Source: Gemmatimonadota bacterium (lineage in GTDB: Bacteria; Gemmatimonadota; Gemmatimonadetes; Gemmatimonadales; GWC2-71-9). Taken from it: 33,469 bases of DNA. The first letter of the stretch is position 1, and each line of letters opens with the position of its first letter. The DNA lies in contig JAJCZW010000119.1 in NCBI GenBank assembly GCA_029262155.1, positions 1 to 33,469 on the forward strand, in the 5' to 3' direction. A model generated the notes under the pieces. It had not been told where the DNA came from. It worked only from the letters and a program-made list of their open reading frames with translations, and did no database searches. Made by a program: the position numbers and the translations under genes. Shown piece after piece: positions 28,999-33,469 of the stretch.

Positions 28999-30423
28999 AT
29001 GCTGTTTCACCGTTTTTATGATGACCAGCTTGCCCAGGCCAGCTACCTCGTCGGATGTGCGGCAACCGGCGAGTCGATTGTGATCGATCCCAACCGAGCC
29101 GTCGATCAGTACATCGCCGTCGCCGAAAAGGAAGGGCTCCGGATCACCCATGCCACGGAAACCCACATTCACGCCGATTTTGTGAGTGGGACGCGGGAGC
29201 TTGCCGCACGGACCGGTGCCCGCATGCTGCTCTCTGATGCTGGGCCGCCTGAGTGGCAGTACGCCTTCCGGGATGACCCGGGCGTTGTCCTTCTTGGCGA
29301 CGGTACCACGTTCAAGGTAGGCAACGTCGCCTTTACCACGATCCATACACCAGGCCATACGCCAGAGCATCTGTCGTTTCTCCTGACCGACACCGCTTCT
29401 GCGACCGAACCGATGGGTGTGTTCACCGGCGACTTTGTCTTTGTTGGCGACGTTGGACGTCCCGACCTTCTGGAGAAAGCGGCCCATTTAGCGGATGAAA
29501 GTGAAACCTCTGCGCGGATGCTCTATCGCAGTCTTGTCGCATTTCGCCGACGGCCCGACCACTTGCAGATCTGGCCGGGCCATGGCGCTGGGTCGGCTTG
29601 TGGTAAGGGATTGAGCGCGGTGCCGCAGTCGACCCTGGGGTACGAACGTCGGACGAATTGGGCGTTTCAAATTGAGGACGAATCAGAGTTTGTCGCGGCT
29701 GTGCTCGAAGGGCAGACTGAACCACCGGCGTACTTTGGGAGGATGAAGGTGGTGAATCGAGCCGGGCCGCCGGTAATCGGACAACGCAGAGCGCCGAAAC
29801 GCATCGGCCCCGATCGCCTGGCACAGGTGCTCCGCGACGACCTGCTCCTCGACACGCGTTCGACTGCTGATTTTGCGGCGGGGCATATTCCGGGGTCGGT
29901 CAACGTCCCATGGTCCCAAAGCTTCACAACCTATGCTGGATCGGTACTTCCCTCCGACCGCGACCTCTATTGCCTCCTGCCAGATGAATCCGACCATACG
30001 GCGGAGGTGATCGCTCAGGCGCTCCTCCTGATTGGCTATGATCGGGTCCGGGGCTACCTCGGTCGGGAAGGGGTCGACGGGTGGGTTACAGCGGGTCAGG
30101 TGCTCGGGTCGATGTCGACGCTCTCGGTCGAGGAGCTTTCGGGAATGGATCGCGAAGCGGTCGCGGTCATCGATGTTCGGGGACGAAATGAGTGGAATGA
30201 TGGCCACGTGCGGGGCGCGGTCCTGATCCCTCTCCCGGAGTTGACTGGTCGGTTGGATGAGATTCCGGCGGATCGACCGGTGGTTCTTCATTGCCAAGCG
30301 GGGTCCCGTTCCGCCATCGCAACGAGCATACTCCTCGCCCACGGTTGGCACGATGTTCAGAACCTGACGGGTGGTTTCGCGGCGTGGCGTGCTGCCGGCT
30401 TGCCGGTGACTGTAGATGAGTGA
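28999..30423 (+). CDS. Persulfide dioxygenase-rhodanese fusion (CstB-like; MBL + pseudo-rhodanese + rhodanese)
   Basis: MBL motif THIHADFVSG, HTPGHTPEHLSF, FTGDFVFVGDVGRPDLL; middle rhodanese lacking a canonical active-site loop (LYCLLPDESDHTAEV); C-terminal rhodanese with HCQAGSRSA. Confidence 0.93.
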   Translation: MLFHRFYDDQLAQASYLVGCAATGESIVIDPNRAVDQYIAVAEKEGLRITHATETHIHADFVSGTRELAARTGARMLLSDAGPPEWQYAFRDDPGVVLLGDGTTFKVGNVAFTTIHTPGHTPEHLSFLLTDTASATEPMGVFTGDFVFVGDVGRPDLLEKAAHLADESETSARMLYRSLVAFRRRPDHLQIWPGHGAGSACGKGLSAVPQSTLGYERRTNWAFQIEDESEFVAAVLEGQTEPPAYFGRMKVVNRAGPPVIGQRRAPKRIGPDRLAQVLRDDLLLDTRSTADFAAGHIPGSVNVPWSQSFTTYAGSVLPSDRDLYCLLPDESDHTAEVIAQALLLIGYDRVRGYLGREGVDGWVTAGQVLGSMSTLSVEELSGMDREAVAVIDVRGRNEWNDGHVRGAVLIPLPELTGRLDEIPADRPVVLHCQAGSRSAIATSILLAHGWHDVQNLTGGFAAWRAAGLPVTVDE

Positions 30424-30462
30424 TGATGTGTAACGGTGCGACCACCGGGCGTCGTATACCAT

Positions 30463-30888
30463 ATGATACGAATGCTGCGTCGCCCGACGACTGGACTGAT
30501 CGCACTGCTCACGATCGTGGGATGTAGCGGCACCCCCACCAGCCCCTCAGGCGCGCGAACCTTTCGGTTCGTGATGCGAGGCCGGCCCGCACTTACATTT
30601 GTCGCTCGGACGTCGGACCCCGCCGTGCTGGCCCAAGTCGATGCCCAACTCGCCCTTCCGTTTGAGAAACGCAATCAACATATCAACGGGGTGGTCGATC
30701 GGGGGGATGCCGGCCAGAACGCACCCTGGAATTGGCACTTTGTTCTAGATCGGTGGACCATGGCTGATGCCAGCATCGAGATCTGTGACGGAACGCCGAC
30801 TTTTGTAGAAGAGAATCTCGAATTGTGGCTGGAACAGGTGGGGCAGTACTGTCCTTGGGATTCGGTGGTGGATCACGAAGTTCTGTAA
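30463..30888 (+). CDS. Lipoprotein with BP74-like domain
   Basis: Lipobox LIALLTIVGCSG; FVARTSDPAVLAQVDAQLALPFEKRNQHINGVVDRGDAGQNAPWNWHFVLDRWTMADASIEICDGTPTFVEENLELWLEQVGQYCPWDSVV resembles calmodulin-binding BP74 N-terminal domain. Longest ORF starts at 30436. Confidence 0.65.
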   Translation: MIRMLRRPTTGLIALLTIVGCSGTPTSPSGARTFRFVMRGRPALTFVARTSDPAVLAQVDAQLALPFEKRNQHINGVVDRGDAGQNAPWNWHFVLDRWTMADASIEICDGTPTFVEENLELWLEQVGQYCPWDSVVDHEVL

Positions 30889-30928
30889 CCACCACCTAGG
30901 TCCCAACCGAGCTGCCGGCTAGCCGCTG

Positions 30929-31315
30929 TCAGGATGTTGATCCACGTACTCGATCAATCGCTCGCTCGATCATGCCTTCGAGGTGTTCCATGTCGGTGGG
31001 TTTCACAAGGTAGTTTTCTGCCCCCAATTTCAAGGCCTTGAGGGCGAGCGTGATTTCGCTCTGGGCCGTCAACATGATGACAGCCGCACCTTGCTGACGG
31101 AGGATCGGCAGGGCCTCCAACCCCGACATCTCCGGCATGTCGATATCCAACACCGTGACTTCCGGCCTGACTTCCCCATAGCGTTCGATGGCTTCGGCGC
31201 CCGTCGTCGCCTGGTGGACCTCGTGTCCCAACTGGGAAAAATGGCTCGTCATAAGCTTCAGCATCGCGGGGTCATCATCGCAGAAGAGAAGCCGGTATGG
31301 AGTAGGGTCGGTCAC
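30929..31315 (-). CDS. Single-domain response regulator receiver protein
   Basis: LLFCDDDPAMLKLM, TVLDIDMPEMSGLEALP, LVKPTDMEHLEGMI; no output domain. Confidence 0.95.
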   Translation of the reverse strand: MTDPTPYRLLFCDDDPAMLKLMTSHFSQLGHEVHQATTGAEAIERYGEVRPEVTVLDIDMPEMSGLEALPILRQQGAAVIMLTAQSEITLALKALKLGAENYLVKPTDMEHLEGMIERAIDRVRGSTS

Positions 31316-31569
31316 TCAGGCCTCGATAACGGTAACGGGTTCCGGAACGTGGTTCATGGAGACCAGCAAATCAATGACGAGACAGGGGAAAAGGCTAGTC
31401 CACTGGGATGGATCAGAGGAGTGGTGCTCGTGGACGATACGCCTGCCGAAACGCCAGTCGGAGCCACTTGGCGTGCGTCAGTTTGGCAGATGGCGATGGC
31501 ACGGCGAATGCCTCCTCTCGTGCTAGCGGCAGCATGCTGGCCGCCTGGACTTGAACCCACGGTTGTACC

Positions 31570-32019
31570 ATGCTCACTACCACACGCCGTCCTTTCGATA
31601 CGACGGCCACAAACCTACGGCGCCTGAACCATATCTTCGACCAAGCGTTCGGGACGGGGTTCAGCGATGATGCACCGGCCCTTGCCTCAGCATGGGTACC
31701 GCCCTGTGATATCTTCGAGGACAACGATGCCCTCAAGATTGTCCTGGAGGTTCCTGGTGTTGCGTCGGAGGACGTGAAGCTCTCGCTGGAAAACAACACC
31801 CTCACCGTCCGTGGGGAGAAGAAACAGGTTGCCGAAGAGACGACCGAGAAGGTGCACCGGTATGAGCGGTCGTACGGAGTCTTTGAACGGAGCTTCAGTC
31901 TCCCCAACTCGATCGATGCCGAACGCATCGAGGCAGCCTACGACCAAGGGGTGCTGACCATTCGACTTCCCAAGGCCGAACGGGCTCGCCCGAGAGAGAT
32001 TCCGGTAACGGCCTCGTAA
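31570..32019 (+). CDS. Hsp20/alpha-crystallin small heat-shock protein
   Basis: 149 aa; PPCDIFEDNDALKIVLEVPGVASEDVKLSLENNTLTVRGEKK...YGVFERSFSLPNSIDAERIEAAYDQGVLTIRLPKAE. Confidence 0.96.
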   Translation: MLTTTRRPFDTTATNLRRLNHIFDQAFGTGFSDDAPALASAWVPPCDIFEDNDALKIVLEVPGVASEDVKLSLENNTLTVRGEKKQVAEETTEKVHRYERSYGVFERSFSLPNSIDAERIEAAYDQGVLTIRLPKAERARPREIPVTAS

Positions 32020-32028
32020 CGAGACCGG

Positions 32029-32062
32029 CCCGGCTCCGAAGAAAACACTCTCCGGAGCCGGG
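32029..32062 (+). terminator. GC-rich hairpin, probable intrinsic terminator of hsp20
   Basis: CCCGGCTCCG aagaaaacactctc CGGAGCCGGG: 10-bp perfect stem 10 nt after the stop codon; followed by a weakly T-rich segment (cgtctttctcc). Confidence 0.65.
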
Positions 32063-32122
32063 TCCCGCCCCGTCTTTCTCCGTGGCGAGATCGGCGTTCA
32101 GGGGAAAGTGAGAGGAGTTCGC

Positions 32123-32596
32123 GTGACCCTGTCGTCCCCAGATCTACTCGCCACCATGCGGTCAGAGATTCCGCTGTGCACTGCCCTCGGTGTGGCCGTT
32201 CTGGTGCTCGACGATGGTGTGACCCTTCGAATGCCGGTCGTCGGGAATCGCAATGGGATGGGGACTGTCTTTGCCGGGAGTCTGCATGCGTTGTGTACGC
32301 TTTCGGGCTGGGGACTCCTCACGCGGTGGGTCTACGACGCAGATGTTGGTCCCTGCGAAGTAGTGCTGCAAGACAGTTCAATCCACTTCAGCCAACCAGT
32401 GCGGTCGACGCCACACGCGCGGTGCGAGCCACTCGATCCGAGCGATGACGAGCATCTGCGCCGCGCGTTACGGAAGCACCGTCCCGGACGAGTTCGGCTT
32501 GCGGTTGGTATCTCCATTGGGGAGAATCCCGATCAGATCGCGGCCCGATTCGTTGGCCGGTACATCGTCCGGCCAAAGCCTTCCTCACCACGCTGA
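32123..32596 (+). CDS. YiiD C-terminal domain-like putative thioesterase
   Basis: GTG with GAGAGGAG RBS; MPVVGNRNGMGTVFAGSLHALCTLSGWGLLTRWV. Longest ORF starts at 32108. Confidence 0.78.
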   Translation: MTLSSPDLLATMRSEIPLCTALGVAVLVLDDGVTLRMPVVGNRNGMGTVFAGSLHALCTLSGWGLLTRWVYDADVGPCEVVLQDSSIHFSQPVRSTPHARCEPLDPSDDEHLRRALRKHRPGRVRLAVGISIGENPDQIAARFVGRYIVRPKPSSPR

Positions 32597-32601
32597 GACA
32601 A

Positions 32602-33156
32602 CTAGGAAGACTCGGCGGTGGGGTGATGGGCGAACGTCTTGATCTGTTCAAAGGGAAGATGATCTCCCTCATCGGACCCGTAGTAGGCTGTCCGAATGAT
32701 CCCATCCCCATCGACCAGGAAATCAGCCGGCATACTTGTGATACTCCCCTGCATCGTTGTTGGGAAATACCCTTTTCCGAACATCGCCTTCATCAGGGTC
32801 GGGAATCGAAAGAGCATCCCTTTGAGCACTCCTGCTTTCGAGTGTTCGATCCCATACGCTCGATACACGATCCGGGACGGGTCGGCGAGTACCGGGAAAG
32901 GTGCCTCATGTCCTTCGGCATGCTCCCGCAGGTGATCAAGGGGTGAGTCGAAGAGTGCGACGATGCCGAACGCTGGTCCGAGTTCATCGAACCGCGATAC
33001 CAGTTCATGCATCCGGAGGTTGCAGAAGGGACAGGTCGCGAATCGAAAGAAGGACAACATGATTGGTTTGCCGCGCACCTGATCGAGGGCAAAGTGGGTT
33101 CCGTCAATTGCTGGCAGGTCAAACGGGATCAGGGGTGTTCCAGTAGTCAAACGCAT
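32602..33156 (-). CDS. Peroxiredoxin-like (AhpC/TSA, thioredoxin fold)
   Basis: 184 aa; GKPIMLSFFRFATCPFCNLRMHELVSRFDELG CxxC; PADFLVDGDGIIRTAYYGSDEGDHLP. Confidence 0.9.
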   Translation of the reverse strand: MRLTTGTPLIPFDLPAIDGTHFALDQVRGKPIMLSFFRFATCPFCNLRMHELVSRFDELGPAFGIVALFDSPLDHLREHAEGHEAPFPVLADPSRIVYRAYGIEHSKAGVLKGMLFRFPTLMKAMFGKGYFPTTMQGSITSMPADFLVDGDGIIRTAYYGSDEGDHLPFEQIKTFAHHPTAESS

Positions 33157-33207
33157 CGAAGGCTCCGTATGTGGTTCCGAGAGAAACGCAATGAACCTCG
33201 GAGCAGT

Positions 33208-33469
33208 TCAGTCTTGAGTGGTCATCCTTTCGATGATCGTCTCCATGACTTGGTCATACCTTGTTTCTGTTGCTGGATCGTTGAACTGATAGCGGTGTCC
33301 ACCGATTTCGATCACTGCCCCGTTGGGAAAGGTGACGAGGTAGTAGTAGACCTGGTCGCCATACGGCCCGGGAAACCCGGGATACTGAGTGACGGTCTTT
33401 TCCCCAACCTGATAGGTGCGGACCGGTGGAAAGGCCTGGCCGATGAGCGCTGCGGTTTCGGAGCGATCA
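33208..33469 (-). CDS. Partial hypothetical protein, runs off window edge
   Basis: Reverse-strand open frame ...DRSETAALIGQAFPPVRTYQVGEKTVTQYPGFPGPYGDQVYYYLVTFPNGAVIEIGGHRYQFNDPATETRYDQVMETIIERMTTQD*. Confidence 0.6.
   Translation of the reverse strand, partial: DRSETAALIGQAFPPVRTYQVGEKTVTQYPGFPGPYGDQVYYYLVTFPNGAVIEIGGHRYQFNDPATETRYDQVMETIIERMTTQD

Noticed and set aside
28123-29487. 454-aa antisense ORF across TauE and the persulfide dioxygenase
   Set aside because: Low-complexity, His/Arg/Gly-rich translation with no recognisable domain; it lies opposite two confidently identified genes and is a typical high-GC shadow ORF.
31316-31468. Short minus-strand open frame ending ...LLVSMNHVPEPVTVIEA* directly before the receiver-protein GTG
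   Set aside because: Only about 50 codons, no clear start, no recognisable domain; could be a remnant but not supportable as a gene.
31540-31620. tRNA-like segment on minus strand (T-arm-like ccgtggGTTCAAGTCCagg and flanking TGGCCG/CGGCCA pairing)
   Set aside because: No convincing D-arm or anticodon arm, one T-stem mismatch, and it overlaps the hsp20 start codon region; treated as coincidence.

Overview
This 33.5 kb window has high coding density and looks like a high-GC environmental bacterial chromosome. Gene content (Tat-tagged TldD homologues, 6-bladed beta-propeller remnant, TPR lipoproteins) suggests Gemmatimonadota; that taxonomy is inference. Main contents: (1) tandem NnrS/heme-copper-like membrane proteins; (2) a nitronate monooxygenase + DUF4442 pair, a universal stress protein and a secreted S9 peptidase; (3) a low-coding-density accessory patch (about 5.35-7.35 kb) with a perfect 7-bp tandem repeat with G4 potential, a C10 tract, a secreted 8-Cys mini-protein and a truncated beta-propeller gene; (4) a TPP riboswitch-thiC-TPR lipoprotein transcription unit; (5) a tightly packed nine-gene minus-strand operon (26197..13375): TldD(Tat)-PmbA/TldE-DUF4159-MoxR-DUF58-BatA-like-DUF4175-like-BatA/GATase-like-TldD(Tat). 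It has 4-bp start/stop overlaps and is bracketed by two closely related Tat-exported TldD paralogues; (6) a TauE + CstB-like persulfide dioxygenase/rhodanese sulfur module; (7) a BP74-domain-like lipoprotein, orphan receiver, Hsp20, thioesterase and peroxiredoxin. The most interesting candidate system is the Tat-TldD/PmbA/MoxR operon. The Cys-rich peptide + beta-propeller remnant is second. All calls come from reading the sequence; no database search was run.
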